A stretch of 64,000 bases of DNA from the NCBI RefSeq assembly GCF_009905375.1, contig NW_027417515.1:31479-95478 (forward strand), in the 5' to 3' direction. The position numbers and the translations under genes are program-made. The notes under the pieces were generated by a model. It had not been told where the DNA came from and ran no database searches. It worked only from the letters and a program-made list of their open reading frames with translations. The stretch is from Apium graveolens. Lineage: Eukaryota > Streptophyta > Magnoliopsida > Apiales > Apiaceae. Below, one piece after another: positions 11,980-26,538 of the stretch. Positions within the stretch are counted from its first letter, which is position 1, and every line of letters begins with the position of its first letter.

Positions 11980-12420
11980 CTGTAAAATAATATTACCACG
12001 TTTACATATTAATTAACTATGTGGAGTGCAGTGTATTGGAATATATAAGTACCTCTCAAAAGAGATTGCTTGATCAAATAATGATTCTGCTAAACTTTAG
12101 TTGTGAGCCTATGACCAACTGCTATCCATTCAAGCTTTAAGTTTCTTCGTAATTTATAAGTCCCCGAGTCATGCATTTTGCTTAAACTCATACCTTTGCT
12201 TTCATATGTGTTTACTCGTTAATAAACATACTGAGTGAATAACAAAGTTGACTTATTGTGTATATATATATATTTATATTTTAATTTTTTCGACAGGGTA
12301 TTACATATTTAATTATTATGTCTTGCTCTATTTAACTAAATCACAATAAAAAGAGGAAGAGAGAACACAAATTCATTATCAGCTTTTGGCTGTTTTGTAT
12401 TCTATTCCAAGGGTTGTTTT
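11980..12420. other. CACTA intron remnant left of the Ty3 insertion
   Basis: AT-rich intronic sequence between exon D and the retrotransposon. The last five bases, GTTTT (12416-12420), are the left copy of the retrotransposon target duplication. No gene is seen. Confidence 0.7.
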
Positions 12421-15400
12421 TGTAACACCCCCAAATCCGGGGTCGGGGATCCGGGTTGTCACGAGTTCCATTTCCCTTAATAACACCCAATCTTAATAAT
12501 TTATCAACTACTCTGTACTGTGACCCCACAATAAACACACACACCACACGTTATAGTCTCAGAGATGAACATCCAAAAATAATCACAAGTCATTTTATTC
12601 CACAATTATCTGCCAATACACCTTAAAAGGTTTCTGAATAAATTTCCATTTCTTTGCCATTATTACAATTCATATTTATACATAAGTCTGGTACATCATA
12701 AGTTGAAAGCCTAGCCTATTGGTAATTTCTACCTCAGCTACAGCGGCCTCAACGCTTCCAGAAAGCTGCGGAACGTTTCCAATCCGCTTGCGAATTGGGA
12801 GCTTGGTCATGTTCATCTTATCTATCTGATGTTGTGTGATGAAAGAAGAAGCAAGGGTGAGCAGCAAGCCCACCAAAATAATATGTATAATGATTAACAA
12901 TATATGAGCCTTCTCATAGTACTCATGAAAGTCTTGGTCAAAAGAAATGAACCAAGTTGATATCTTAATGCGATGAAGTCGCAAAATATTCAGTATATAT
13001 ATACACATATACTTTTCAAAATATGGGAAGTCCTCTTCCATGCATAAGACATACAGAGTTCCAGTGTATAACTGTATAAAAATATCGTTGCAAGGTGATC
13101 TCATATATCTAACCTTGTCTCAACGTTTTTCTGAAAATCTTTGTCATGCATAAGATAATCATTTACTAGATATAAGTTTAAAAGATGAAGTTACAAGATA
13201 CTCCAATATACTTATATCTTTTCCAAATACTACTTGAACTACCACCGTTCAAGTTATAATTAGTTTCAAAAGTTCATCACACTGATGAGACTACAAGATA
13301 AGACTTGAATAGATTCAATCTTTGAAATATTTTGAAGGAAATGAAGTTATGATATACTTCATTAAGCCCCGATATATATATACACCTATATATATACATG
13401 CGTTTCCTGAAAACCTCTGTCATGTAAAGTATGAACAGAATTGCAATATCCAATAAATTTGGAAAGGAAAGAATTTTGGCATAAACCTGATATCTTGCTG
13501 ATCAGGCAAAGATACCAATAAGTAACCTTTTCTACTAGTAGATGGATGAATCCCCCACCGGTCATCACCCTGGCCACATAAGGACCTTGTGCTGGACCGC
13601 CACCTGGCCTCTTACGCGTTGATGGACTGCCACCCAGCCACTTACACTTTGATAGACCGTACCCCGGCCTGTCACTTATGTCGACTCAATTAGATGGGCT
13701 TACTTCCCGAACGTTCGGTAAGTAATCAATTCATTTGTTTTCTCAAAACAGCAACCACGTTGCGAATGTAAAATGCACCATAGAGCTGGATCCCCCAGTT
13801 TTTGAGCGAGTATTTAAATCCCCTTTGAAAGGAAGATCTTAAATATAAAAAAAATGAGTTTTGGGGTCCACTCTAACTTTAAAAATCATTTTGAAGACTC
13901 GAAAACATTTTTAAGAATGTTTGGAGTACTGCTGATTTATTAAAATAAATCAGTCCCGATATATTAGAAAATATCTGAATATTATTATTTAAATAATATT
14001 TCCATAAAGAATAATCTTTATAAAAATAATTGAAGTAGAAGTTTTAAGACTCTTACTTGAATGAAAATTAAATAATCAAAGATATACTTATACAAAAGTA
14101 CTATCTTTATTTGAATAATCGAAAATAAGTTTGATTATCGAAACATTATTCTTTAATAAAATAAAGAATATATCTCAGCAAATGATCGGAGTCATAGATC
14201 CTCAAATGAATATTCAAATAATATTCAATAAATAAATTAAGCTGAGTCATAAGCCCTCGAATGAATATTCGAAATAATATTCAATAATAAAATAAAGTTA
14301 TCAAATAAACCTTATTCGATTAATAGTTTTGAAAACTATAACCATATATATATATAAATATATATATATAAAATCTACTCGGGATCCTCGACTCCCGGTT
14401 TTAGAAAATGTTTTCACCTTTGGGTTCCTATACTAAGGGTATATGCAATTTACCGCTATTCTCTAGCATAGGTATTATCAACTGAATCAACAGATATATA
14501 TGGCAAGGATACGAAACAAGCATGCATATATACCATATCACATGCTACAATATATCGCAATAATTTGCTAATAACAAATATGCATTTATCACAAGATCAT
14601 GCATATACATATGTATACATCACAACAACAGTATAACGGGTAGAAAACTTGCCTGAGCGACTGGGGGTTACGAATGGCTCGGGACGAGTCTGGTAACCTA
14701 TAAGCAACAAGTAAGTTGGAATTAAACCAAAGTCACTTGTAAATCTATACTCTAACCAACTCAGACTCTAACGCTCATTTTGCGCTTACTGGTTCTCTTA
14801 AGTCACTCGAGTACCCTCGGCTCCACCATTTTTAATAATTTAACCATTACGAGTTTTAAGGCGATTCCTTCGCGAGTGTCTTACCAACTGCCTATTACAC
14901 CTTACATAAATGTTTCATACTTCAATTAGTCCTTTAAGGTCTTTAACCTATGTTTCAAAGTAAGGCGAGGGTTAAGGGTTCGTTCGCGAAATGTCGTTAC
15001 TTAAAACGGCCGTTTCTCCTAAACCGTTCATCGGAATCAAACGAACCACATATCAAAACGAAGCTCGTAACATGAACTATCTAAACATGGCAATGGTCAA
15101 CATCTAGCAGGGGGTTCTCGGGTCCTAATGTTATGAACAAAAGCAGTCTAAAGTAAATCGGACATTAAGACGGCTATATTTACGCGATTTACCAAATTTA
15201 AACCATTCCAAATCCACCACAATTCAACCCCAATTCACAACCCAATCAAAACTCCATCCAAACTACATCATAACAGCCCCAAAACTCAACATTAACAATT
15301 TATACTTATTCCCCACATGAACTAAAAGCTTTACTTAGGTTCTTTAACTAATTATCAAGATTTACAACTCCAAAAATACCACAAAACCAACTAATCTCTA

Positions 15401-16454
15401 CAAACTCAACCAAACTTTAAACAATCAAGCATCATGCTTCACATATGCTATATCAATCATATTCAATCCTAATTACTCAAAACTAAAGCTAGGGTTTGGA
15501 GTTTATACCTTCCTTGGAGAGTGGAGAATCAAGAGAATGGCTTGGAATCACCCTTAAAGTCCTTATCCAAGCTTAAACTAAACAAAACTTCAAGAACAAA
15601 AATTTTAGTTCTTGAAAAACACTATTCACCATCTTCTTCCATGATTTATTGGAAGAGATTGTGAAGGAATTAGGAGCTTAAACTTATAGGATATCCATAT
15701 CTATGTACAAGGAACCTTAGATAATTACCTTGTGATTTAACAATGCTTGGAACTTGATTTTTGGAAATTTCTTCTTTGAAAAAGAAGAAAAGCCGAGAGC
15801 AAGCTTGGAAGAAAGAGAGATTTTTATGTTTTTGCTTTGATTTGATTCTTTGGTTGGTTGTTTTTGATTTGTTTTTGGGTAATTACCTTTCTAACCTTGA
15901 CTTTGTGTGGTTATAAACCAACCACATCTCCTTCCTCCCTATGTCATGCTTATGTCATCTTGTGGTGTCATCCTTCCCTCCTTGTCCTCTTTCCATTGGT
16001 TGGATGACATCATCCCCTCTAATCTCTTTGATTAACTTCCTAATTGTTTGCCTAATGACCGCTGATTTGTTATACGGTTCGCTTAACTTTCGTTTTCGTT
16101 TATCGTTTGAGGGATCATACCCGGGATCTTATTACTTGGGTTTCCTTAACCTTTCTCAATACATTATATTCCTTTTATGATCCTCTCTTATAATCCTTTA
16201 ATTTAAATCCTTTTTATCATGTTACCTTATACTCAATTCTTTCCGTATCTAGTGGATTTCCGGGAAAAATCAAAGTGTTCGGAATTGGATTCTGACGATC
16301 TTTACATACACTTATATACCACATAGAGTACTAATAATATCCCAGAAGACCAATAACAGAACCCCTACATAGTGTGGCATGAAAAGTTTTCTCATTCAGC
16401 AAAACACTATTCATAAGGGTTTCAAAAATTTCCAAAAAAATTGGGGTTATTACA
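12421..16454 (-). repeat. Ty3 element: 3' LTR (left copy)
   Basis: The LTR runs from TGTAACACCCCC to GGGGTTATTACA on the plus strand. It is 4034 bp and matches 22035-26076 along its length with scattered substitutions and small indels, including different AT-dinucleotide runs near 14346-14371. ORFs inside it (12341-13104, 13386-13577, 15941-16180) recur in the other LTR and are not considered genes. Confidence 0.95.
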
Positions 16455-16473
16455 GTCTCCCCTCCTTAAAAGG
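16455..16473 (-). other. Polypurine tract of the 13.7-kb Ty3 element
   Basis: On the minus strand a purine-rich run AAGGAGGGGAGAC directly precedes the 3' LTR start TGTAATAACC. This is the usual site priming plus-strand DNA synthesis. Confidence 0.8.
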
Positions 16474-19400
16474 ATTCCGTCCCGGAATCAGATAGAAAAT
16501 GAATAGGGATACTCTCTTAGCATTGCACTTTCTAACTCTCGAGTAAATTTTCCCACATTGTGGTCCCACCACCAAACTCTGCCTAGTTTGATAATCCTTC
16601 TCCTAAGCACTTGTTCCTTTTCACTCTATAACCCTTCTTGGTTGCTCCATATAAATTACGTCAGGTTGCATGTCTATGCGCTCATATGCCCCTATTTGTC
16701 TGGCATCCGAATTACACTTCCTTAACATTGATTCGTGAAACACGTTATGACTTGCTACATGTTCGGGGGTAAGGCTAGCTCATATGCTAACCTCTCAATA
16801 CTTCTTAATATATCCAAGGGTCCGACACATTGTGGACTTAGCTTTCCTTTCTTTCCGAATCTCATCAATCCTTTTCGAGGGAATACCTATAACAGCACTA
16901 GGTCCCCTACTTCCTATTCCTTGTCCTTTCGTGTCAAATCAACATATGTATCATGTCCATCTTGGGCTACTACCAGCCGTCCTCTGATTAGATCTATCAT
17001 ATCCTTGGTCCTTTGGACTACTGCGGGTTCGAGCATCTTGCACTCTACAACTTCATCCTAACATAAGAGAAATCGACATTGTCTTCCCTCAAGGATCTCA
17101 TAAGGCAATATCTCAATACTGACATATGATCTATTGTCGTAAGAAAACTCAATCCGCGTTAAGTGATCATTCCAAATTCTTTCAAGTCTATTGCACAGAT
17201 TCTCATCGTAGCTTCTCGCATTATAGCTTTTGCTTCTCACTACCCATCCTTTTCCAGTTCGTAGTCGTTACTATCTTCCGTACATAATATTATACTGGTT
17301 ACACTTTTGCTCGTTAGCATTCTATAACCTTTTAATAACCACGTCAACCTTAGTATCACGAATGTGTTTCCATTCCGAATACTACCACAACTTTATTACT
17401 CCTTTTTCAGCTGTTTCTATTTTCCAAAATTTGATCAATCATATAGAAGTAAAGGAATTTGTTGAGAGATCACTATGATCATGAACACTTGTTATATCGC
17501 ATAGTTAGTACAGAAGGTGGCCAGCCTTTAGTACTTGACAAGCAATTAAACAATAGCCGGTATCCTACTCGGCTTCTATCACACAGATAGATAATTATTC
17601 GGCAATACCTCCCCTTCTGGAAGGGTTGTTCTTCTCAGTTTATATGAAATGAAAAGAAGAGAAAAGAACGAACTTAAGAGAATTGTATATACGTAAAAAA
17701 ATTTATTGCCATAAAATATCTGGCTTGGAATCTACCTCTGAACTATAGAGGTTTGTCATAGGAGAACAAAACATATGTGTATATATATATCAACATCAAG
17801 TATTATCGCATTTCGCATGCTTAAATATTTTTGCTATTCCGTCCATCATTCTATGAACCCATGCTCTTCCTCGAGCTTATACTCAATCACCTTTGAAACT
17901 CCCTCGACATCGAAAATCGAATCTGGAATCTCATTCTAGACATCATCGTTACTAGAATTCTATGCTTGCACCGCAACCTTCCTCGTATAATAATACGACT
18001 CTCTATTGATAAGAAAAAAAAATATTCAATAGGTAGATACTCTACTTAATTAGTCTTATCAATGATAACTTATACACTACCACGACCCGATTAGTGGTAC
18101 TCAATCTCAACACCCATTCCAATACAACTCTCACGGTTGTAATCAGCTCATTACTCGCAGAATCATTGCTGCCTTACTATGGTCCACCACTGACCTACTG
18201 TAGTCATTCATTTTCCAAGAAGTCTTAATAGCTAACCATACGGAGTCCATACATCTCGTATTTAATTCTTCTAAGGAGGTAACATAATCACCATTCATGA
18301 TTCATGAAGAACACTCCTGATCCTGACATACATACATGACATGAAGCAGATAAAATTGCAGAAGAGTTTCAATCAAAGCAACGCTAGCAGGTTAATACCA
18401 TTCTTAATCATATGCCTTCAATAGAAGACTTAACTCAAAGGTTTGTTTGGTCCTTTTTGAAATATGGTCCTGGCTTATTCTCAAGATACGATCTTCTAAG
18501 ATAGATAGCCCGCTAATGGCGATTAAACGAATTAAACCTTTACCCAACTACTATTACGGTTGAGTATTGCACAGTCATCAGAAGGAATGTCAATCTTCCG
18601 AACCGTAATACAACCTTCCCAACTTCAACCATCATCACCGTATTCCTCTCGCACGAGTGCCTATAATTATCCTCTTACATTTAAAGTGTCGGCCACCTCT
18701 TTGGCCTTTCCTGATAGTAAAATTTCCTTACAGTCAATGTCATTTTAACCACCTCCAAATAAATTTTCTACCTCATTTCAATCACTGCTTATGTGAAAAT
18801 GCTTTTCTTTAATATCTGATGAGTAAATAAAAAAAAATATCACCATTTTTCCATAAGTTATTGCCTCAGTCTTTAGAGGTTAATCACTGTCACGACTGAC
18901 TCTCAATCATACTTAGAACATCTTTTATCTTAGGCCCTAATTTCCCTGAACAATTTTGACCTTTACTGGTTCGATCCATACTTTCTCGTGGTTTAACACG
19001 TGCCCCACTTGGCATCATTATAATTAAGTCATATTTCTTTTATCAACATTTTTATTCTTGAGAATTTTGAATATTACATTTCTCCTTGTAAAACCTCTAA
19101 GGTTATCCTTCAATCGTTCCTCATATATTCCCTAGATACAGGGCATATCAAAATACCATTCACTATTACTAGAACCATTGTCTATATACTTCTGAAAAAT
19201 TTCTCCACTAATTCTTAAAGGTTATTGTTACCTTAACCCTTTCCAAATCATACTGTCAAAACTCATACTGTCCCTATTAAGGGTGAAATGCCAACCTTTA
19301 TGCATTCCCCTAGGATTCATTTTAAGTTACCGATGTTCTATCCTTAATTCCACCTTTAAAAGGTACCTGCATCCTTCCATGGATAAATCAAGTCATATAT

Positions 19401-21620
19401 CCCTGATAAGGGTGTCTTATTCAATCATTCCCACCTCGATAGTACATGTCTAATTTCACAATAACATCTGTATTCAAAATGGGGTCAATCAATATGGCCT
19501 CCAAAAAGATAACAACGGTTATCCGCATTTCTTGCCTAATTTGGTAACGATAACAAGGATGTTCTGGAAGATATTGGTCGTGTTCAACGTGAACTTCTTC
19601 TTAATAATTCCTTATTTACTTTTGTTTTTTATCCCAACAGTCATCTCAATGTTGGGATAACTCTCATACCTGGCGTCTCCCTTTTTGGGTATCGAGCCAC
19701 CGGTCTTACATTTCACATTCTTGAAGGTCACTTCCTTCATCCAATTTTCCTACTTTCTTACTTTCTTGTCTCCTCAGTTTATCCGCGTCTCATTATTTAT
19801 CCTTCGAACTATCTCAAGATTTCCTCGAATCCTCCCAACTTACAGGAGATAAAATATATGTATCTCTTATGCCTTCAACCATCAATTTTAACTCATGGTG
19901 AATCACCCTCATCCTGACGATTACATACTTTTCTATTTCTATTGGTACGAGTCTTTAGGGTTTCCTCATACCCAACTCCCTTATCATTCCTCACACTCTA
20001 TTGCCTTTATATTCCTTTCCACTTCAGTTTCTTTTTATTCTCCTTTCTCTTATCATTATTTCATGAACCAACACAACATAAGCATTGATTTCAAACATCT
20101 CGTCATTCTGGATTCGTGTCCCCAGAACGAATCTTGACAACTTTTACCACTTAGATTCATAATTCATCATACTCGTCCGCTTTTGTTCTGGCTCTAAATC
20201 TGTTACACTACCTCCATAACCTTGGGATTTACTTTCTCGAAAATAATTGACTGAACTTAAATCAATTTATTATAATCTCTTGCTCCGTGCCTTCCTTGGT
20301 CTTTCACCAGCGAGTGGTCTCTCTCTTAGGAGGGTAAGTGACAAAAACAGTCTTTTGTGGTTCATCAATCATTTAGAATCTCAAATGATTCCTATATTTC
20401 CTTTAGCCAGGCTCTTGCCTCGACTGGGTCAGCTTGTTCCTTGGAACTCTGAGAGCTTAGCAACTTAAAGGTCTTGAAAGAATTTCTCACCGCATTGTTT
20501 CCTCAGGGTGGTGGTTGGGGATAATAGTCTAAGTTCTGTCTAGAAAGGTCCATAAATTATCATATAGGAGTACCGTCTCGGTTCTCCTTTCCTTACTCGA
20601 CTTCTATTTCCTTAGTCTGAACGTTTCCTCCTCCTCCCCGTAATCGGGGTCATCCTTCATGTTTTAAATCCTCATTTTCCACTTCATTATGTTATGGGTT
20701 CTTTCTATCTTGATGGCGACCTCCCTGACTATCACGTTCAGGGTTAGCTCTAAATCTTATTCCTCAAACTAGCTTTCATCTAAGATCTCATCTTTAAGCT
20801 CTTGAACATTTGGAACCCAAATTCTGTAGGAATACCTCATTATTCCCTTATCATCTTTCTCGATATTAATCTTTTATCTAATTGTTGGCTCTCTGCCTTC
20901 GTTCATCACTTTTTCTGGCACAATCTGTTCTTTTCCAATAATTTGAACTGTATTACAATCTCAAACAGCTTTTTGGTACCGACTCCGGTTACCTTCACTT
21001 CTATTTCCATTTTCTCAAAATCTCTTATAAACTCTCCAAAAGACATTATCATCTTGAGTCTCTCCTTTTTACTAAGGGCATCAGCCACCATATTGGCTTT
21101 CCCCGAATGATAAAGAATCTCCCAATCATAATTCTTGATTAGCTCTAACCGCCTCCTCTGGCGTATGTTGAGCTCTTTCTACGTAAAAATGTACTAGAGC
21201 TCCTAGGGTTTGTGTAAATCCCGCACTTCTCTCCATACAAGTAGTGCCTCCAATCTTTAGGGTAAAACTATTGCCACGAGCCTAAGCTCATGGGCGGGGG
21301 TATCAAATTTTATATTCCCTTAATTGTCTTGACACAGACGCGATTATCTTGCTGTGCTGTATAAGAAGCACCCAAATTCCTTATGCGAAGCGTCACTACA
21401 AATCACAAAATCTCCTTTTTCCATCCGGCAACGCCAACATAGGGGCCATCACCAATCTTTGCTTCAGTTCTTGAAAGCTGTTCTCGCATTTCTCTGTCCA
21501 TTCAAACTTCTTAGTCTTACGAGTAAGCCGCGTTAAAGGGGCTACTATCTTTACAAACTTGAACGAATCTCCGGTAGTGACCAGCCAATCATACCTCTGG
21601 TAATTCCCCTAACCATGGTC
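16474..21620 (-). pseudogene. Decayed Ty3 pol (RT end, RNase H, integrase, chromodomain)
   Basis: Minus-strand fragments in the expected order are visible but split by many stops and frameshifts. Near 21480-21570 is the end of reverse transcriptase and start of RNase H (APLTRLTRKTKKFEWTEKC, QELKQRLVMAPMLALPDGK). At 20906-21091 is an RNase H end (MVADALSKKERLKMI). At 17058-17240 is integrase (NDHLTRIEFSYDNRSYVSIE). Near 16490-16620 is a chromodomain-like tail (EQPRRVIE, ELESAMLREYPY). The catalytic first part of reverse transcriptase is absent, replaced by a short unrelated leader segment. The gene cannot encode a working polymerase. Confidence 0.8.
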
Positions 21621-22012
21621 ATCAATTCCTCAGTGGTCCTTTATTCATTCTTGTCAGGACCCTCCACGGGATTCTTCTCAGCAACAATCCCTTCTAGGAC
21701 AACATCCTCAACCGCTACGTCCTCAATATGAACATCATCCGGTCCCTCATTAGGGTGTTTCATTGGATCCACAATCTGATCTCCAATAACTAATAAAACA
21801 TCATCGCGTCGTTGCTCCTCAACCTCAGGGTTCGGTGTCCCGCTACCATATATGATAACGAACTACGCTTCTATCACGATATTTATAAGGGTTCCCATAA
21901 GGGTTTTAACTGTCAGTACTACATTAGGTAGTCCGACTATGAACTTGGCAAGAGTTCTTATTATCTTAGTGAACTTATTATCTTAACGTCACATCATCTC
22001 TGAGGTTTATAA
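21621..22012 (-). other. Leader of the 13.7-kb Ty3 element
   Basis: This sequence lies between the primer-binding site and the truncated pol. A minus-strand frame near 21645-21840 encodes an acidic segment containing DDVLLVIGDQIVDPMKH. It has no zinc knuckle or protease motif, so a normal gag is missing. Confidence 0.5.
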
Positions 22013-22030
22013 CGCTTAGCTCTGATACCA
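22013..22030 (-). other. Primer-binding site of the 13.7-kb Ty3 element
   Basis: The minus strand reads TGGTATCAGAGCTAAGCG four bases inside the 5' LTR. This matches the plant initiator tRNA-Met primer-binding site (TGGTATCAGAGC) used by most plant LTR elements. Confidence 0.9.
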
Positions 22031-22034
22031 TTTC

Positions 22035-25000
22035 TGTAACACCCCCAAATCCGGGGTCGGGGATCCGGGTTGTCACGAGTTCCATTTCCCTTAATAACAC
22101 CCAATCTTAATAATTTATCAACTACTTTGTACTGTGACCCCACAATAAACACACACACCACACGTTATAGTCTCAGAGATGAACATCCAAAAATAATCAC
22201 AAGTCATTTTATTCCACAATTATCTGCCAATACACCTTAAAAGGTTTCTGAATAAATTTATATTTCTTTGCCATTATTACAATTCATAATTATACATAAG
22301 TCTGGTACATCATAAGTTGAAAGCCTAGCCTATTGGTAATTTCTACCTCAGCTACAGCGGCCTCAACGCTTCCAGAAAGTTGCGGAACGTTTCCTATCCG
22401 CTTGCGAATTGGGAGCTTGGTCCTGTTCATCTTATCTATCTGATGTTGTGTGATGAAAGAAGAAGCAAGGGTGAGCAGCAAGCCCACCAAAATAATATGT
22501 ATAATGATTAACAATATATGAGCCTTCTCATAGTACTCATGAAAGTCTTGGTCAAAAGAAATGAACCAAGTTGATATCTTAATGCGATGAAGTCGCAAAA
22601 TATTCAGTATATATATATACACATATACTTTTCAAAATATGGGAAGTCCTCTTCCATGCATAATACACACAGAGTTCCAGTGTATAACTGTATAAAAATA
22701 TTGTTGCAAGGTGATCTCATATATCTAACCTTGTCTCAACGTTTTTCTGAAAATCTTTGTCATGCATAAGATAATCATTTACTAGATATAAGTTTAAAAG
22801 ATGAAGTTACAAGATACTCCAATATACTTATATCTTTTCCAAATACTACTTGAACTACCACCGTTCAAGTTATAATTAGTTTCAAAAGTTCATCACACTG
22901 ATGAGACTACAAGATAAGACTTGAATAGATTCAATCTTTGAAATATTTTGAAGGAAATGAAGTTATGATATACTTCATTAAGCCCCGATATATATATACA
23001 CCTATATATATACATACGTTTCCTGAAAACCTTTGTCATGTAAAGTATGAACAGAATTGCAATATCCAATAAATTTGGAAAGGAAAGAATTTTGGCATAA
23101 ACCTGATATCTTGCTGATCAGGCAAAGATACCAATAAGTAACCTTTTCTACTAGTAGATGGATGAATCCCCCACCGGTCATCACCCTGGCCATATAAGGA
23201 CCTTGTGCTGGACCGCCACCCGGCCTCTTACGCGTTGATGGACTGCCACCCAGCCACTTACACTTTGATAGACCGTACCCCGACATGTCGCTTATGCCGA
23301 CTCAATTAGATGGGCTTACTTCCCGAACGTTGGGTAAGTAATCAATTCATTTGTTTTCTCAAAACAGCAACCACGTTGCGAATGTAAAATGCACCATAGA
23401 GCTGGATCCCCCAGGTTTTGAGCGAGTATTTAAATCCCCTTTGAAATGAAGATCTTAAATATAAAAAAAAATGAGTTTTGGGGTCCACTCTAACTTTAAA
23501 AATCATTTTGAAGACTCGAAAACATTTTTAAGAATGTTTTGAGTACTGCTGATTTATTAAAATAAATCAGTCCCGATATATTAGAAAATATCTGAATATT
23601 ATTATTTAAATAATATTTCCATAAAGAATAATCTTTATAAAAATAATTGAAGTAGAAGTTTTAAAACTCTTACTTGAATGAAAATTAAATAATCAAAGAT
23701 ATACTTATACAAAAGTACTATCTTTATTTGAATAATCGAAAATAAGTTTGATTATCGAAACATTATTCTTTAATAAAATAAAGAATATATCTCAGCAAAT
23801 AATCGGAGTCATAGATCCTCAAATGAATATTCAAATAATATTCAATAAATAAATTAAGCTGAGTCATAAGCCCTCGAATGAATATTCGAAATAATATTCA
23901 ATAATAAAATAAAGTTATCAAATAAACCTTATTCGATTAATAGTTTTGAAAACTATAACCATATAATTTATATAAATATATATATATATATAAAATCTAC
24001 TCGGGATCCTCGACTCCTGGTTTTAGAAAATGTTTTCACCTTTGGGTCCCTATACTAAGGGTATATGCAATTTACCGCTATTCTCTAGCATAGGTATTAT
24101 CAACTGAATCAACAGATATATATGGCAAGGATACGAAACAAGCATGCATATATACCATATCACATGCAACAATATATCGCAAGAATTTGCTAATAACAAA
24201 TATGCATTTATCACAAGATCATGCATATACATATGTATACATCACAACAACAGTATAACGGGTAGAAAACTTGCCTGAGCGACTGGGGGTTACGAATGGC
24301 TCAGGACGAGTCTGGTAACCTATAAGCAACAAGTAAGTTGGAATTAAACCAAAGTCACTTGTAAATCTATACTCTAACCAACTCAGACTCTAACGCTCGT
24401 TTTGCGCTTACTGATTCTCTTAAGTCACTCTAGTACCCTCGGCTCCACCATTTTTAATAATTTAACCATTACGAGTTTTAAGGCGATTACTTCGCGAGTG
24501 TCTTACCAACTGCCTATTACACCTTACATAAATGTTTCATACTTCAATTAGTCCTTTAAGGTCTTTAACCTATGTTTCAAAGTAAGGCGAGGGGTAAGGG
24601 TTCGTTCGCGAAACGTCGTTACTTAAAACGGCCGTTTCTCCTAAACCGTTCATCGGAATCAAACGAACCACATATCAAAATGAAGCTCGTAACATGAACT
24701 ATCTAAAAATGGCAATGGTCAATATCTAGAAGGGGGTTCTCGGGTCCTAATGTTATGAACAAAAGCAGTCTAAAGTAAATCGGACATTACGACGGCTATG
24801 TTTACGCGATTTACCAAATTTAAACCATTCCAAATCCACCACAATTCAACCCCAATTCACAACCCAATCAAAACTCCATCCAAACTACATCATAACAGCC
24901 CCAACACTCAACATTAACAATTTATACTTATTCCCCACATGAACTAAAAGCTTTACTTAGGTTCTTTAACTAATTATCAAGATTTACAACTCCAAAAATA

Positions 25001-26076
25001 CCACAAAACCAACTAATCTCTACAAACTCAACCAAACTTTAAACAATCAAGCATCATGCTTCACATATGCTATATCAATCATATTCATTCCTAATTACTC
25101 AAAACTAAAGCTAGGGTTTGGAGTTTATACCTTCCTTGGAGAGTGGAGAATCAAGAGAATGGCTTGGAATCACCCTTAAAGTCCTTATCCAAGCTTAAAC
25201 TAAACAAAACTTCAAGAACAAAAATTTTAGTTCTTGAAAAACACTATTCACCATCTTCTTCCATGATTTATTGGAAGAGATTGTGAAGGAATTAGGAGCT
25301 TAAACTTATAGGATATCCATATCTATGTATAAAGAACCTTAGATAATTACCTTGTGATTTAACAATGCTTGGAACTTGATTTTTGGAAATTTCTTCTTTG
25401 AAAAAGAAGAAAAGCCGAGAGCAAGCTTGGAAGAAAGAGAGATTTTTGTGCTTTTGCTTTGATTTGATTCTTTGGTTGGTTGTTTTTGATTTGTTTTTGG
25501 GTAATTACCTTTCTAACCTTGACTTTGTGTGGTTATAAACCAACCACATCTCCTTCCTCCCTATGTCATGCTTATGTCATCTTGTGGTGTCATCCTTCCC
25601 TCCTTGTCCTCTTCCCATTGGTTGGATGACATCATCCCCTCTAATCTCTTTGATTAACTTCCTAATTGTTTGCCTAATGGCCGCTGATCTGTTATACGGT
25701 TCGCTTAACTTTCGTTTTCGTTTATCGTTTGAGGGATCATACCCGGGATCTTATTACTTGGGTTTCCTTAACCTTTCTCAATACATTATATTCCTTTTAT
25801 GATCCTCTCTTATAATCGTTTAATTTAAATCATTTTTATCCTGTTACCTTATACTCAATTTTTTCCGTATCTAGTGGATTTCCGGGAAAAATCAAAGTGT
25901 TCGGAATTGGATTCTGACGATCTTTACATACACTTATATACCACATAGAGTACTAATAATATCCCAGAAGACCAATAACAGAACCCCTGCATAGTGTGGC
26001 ATGAAAAATTTTCTCATTCAGCAAAACACTATTCATAAGGGTTTCAAAAATTTCCAAAAAAATTGGGGTTATTACA
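22035..26076 (-). repeat. Ty3 element: 5' LTR (right copy)
   Basis: The 4042-bp partner of the left LTR, with the same termini. It is followed by the target duplication GTTTT at 26077-26081. ORFs within it (22290-22622, 23002-23286, 25563-25802) are the counterparts of those in the left LTR. Confidence 0.95.
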
Positions 26077-26081
26077 GTTTT

Positions 26082-26418
26082 AGTGGCCAAGCTTCAACGA
26101 CTATTGAATTTATTGTAAAACTTAAATGTAAAAAAATCTAGTTGTTTGATTCAGAAATATATTTGTTTGAATTATTTTTAGAAATGATCAAAGAAAAAGC
26201 TCTAAATGAATCAAAATACCAGAAATTTAATTGAAAGTATCTGAATTGGCATCCTATCATCTGAAATCCTATAAAATTCAAATTAGTATAATTACAAATT
26301 CAGGTAAAAAAACAGACTCAAACTCCAAGTGTAACAAATTTATATAATTATAAACTTAGGTCAAAATCAAATTAAAACACATACAAACACACTAATGTTT
26401 CTAATAAAAAGAACTTAC
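26082..26418. other. CACTA intron remnant right of the Ty3 insertion
   Basis: The rest of the intron between exons C and D. It is AT-rich with no coding signal. The exon C donor lies at its right edge. Confidence 0.7.
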
Positions 26419-26538
26419 AATAATAATTTTGGCGTCCTCAGTAATCCAATCACCTTTCCTCTCCTTGTCTTTTAAAGTGTGGCAGTCCTTATAGACAACA
26501 AGATGATCCAGGTTGCCATTGTGTGACTCCATATAATC
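26419..26538 (-). CDS. TNP1-like gene, exon C
   Basis: Minus-strand acceptor GAACAG and donor GTAAGT bound exactly 40 codons, starting DYMESHNGNLDHLVVYK and ending ITEDAKIII. Splice phases at both ends are zero, matching exon B. The sequence fits the central part of plant Transposase_24 (TNP1-like) proteins. Confidence 0.75.

Larger units (their letters stand above)
12421..26076 (-). mobile_element. Ty3 chromodomain-type retrotransposon, 13.7 kb, decayed coding region
   Basis: A complete LTR element on the minus strand inside a CACTA intron. The two LTRs are about 4.03 and 4.04 kb and the target duplication is GTTTT on both sides (12416-12420 and 26077-26081). The primer-binding site and polypurine tract are both visible. 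The LTRs differ at some tens of positions by eye, so insertion is fairly recent. The 5.6-kb interior contains only a decayed, 5'-truncated pol, with no gag, protease or N-terminal reverse transcriptase. The chromodomain-like tail and LTR style fit the Tekay/Del branch. Confidence 0.93.
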
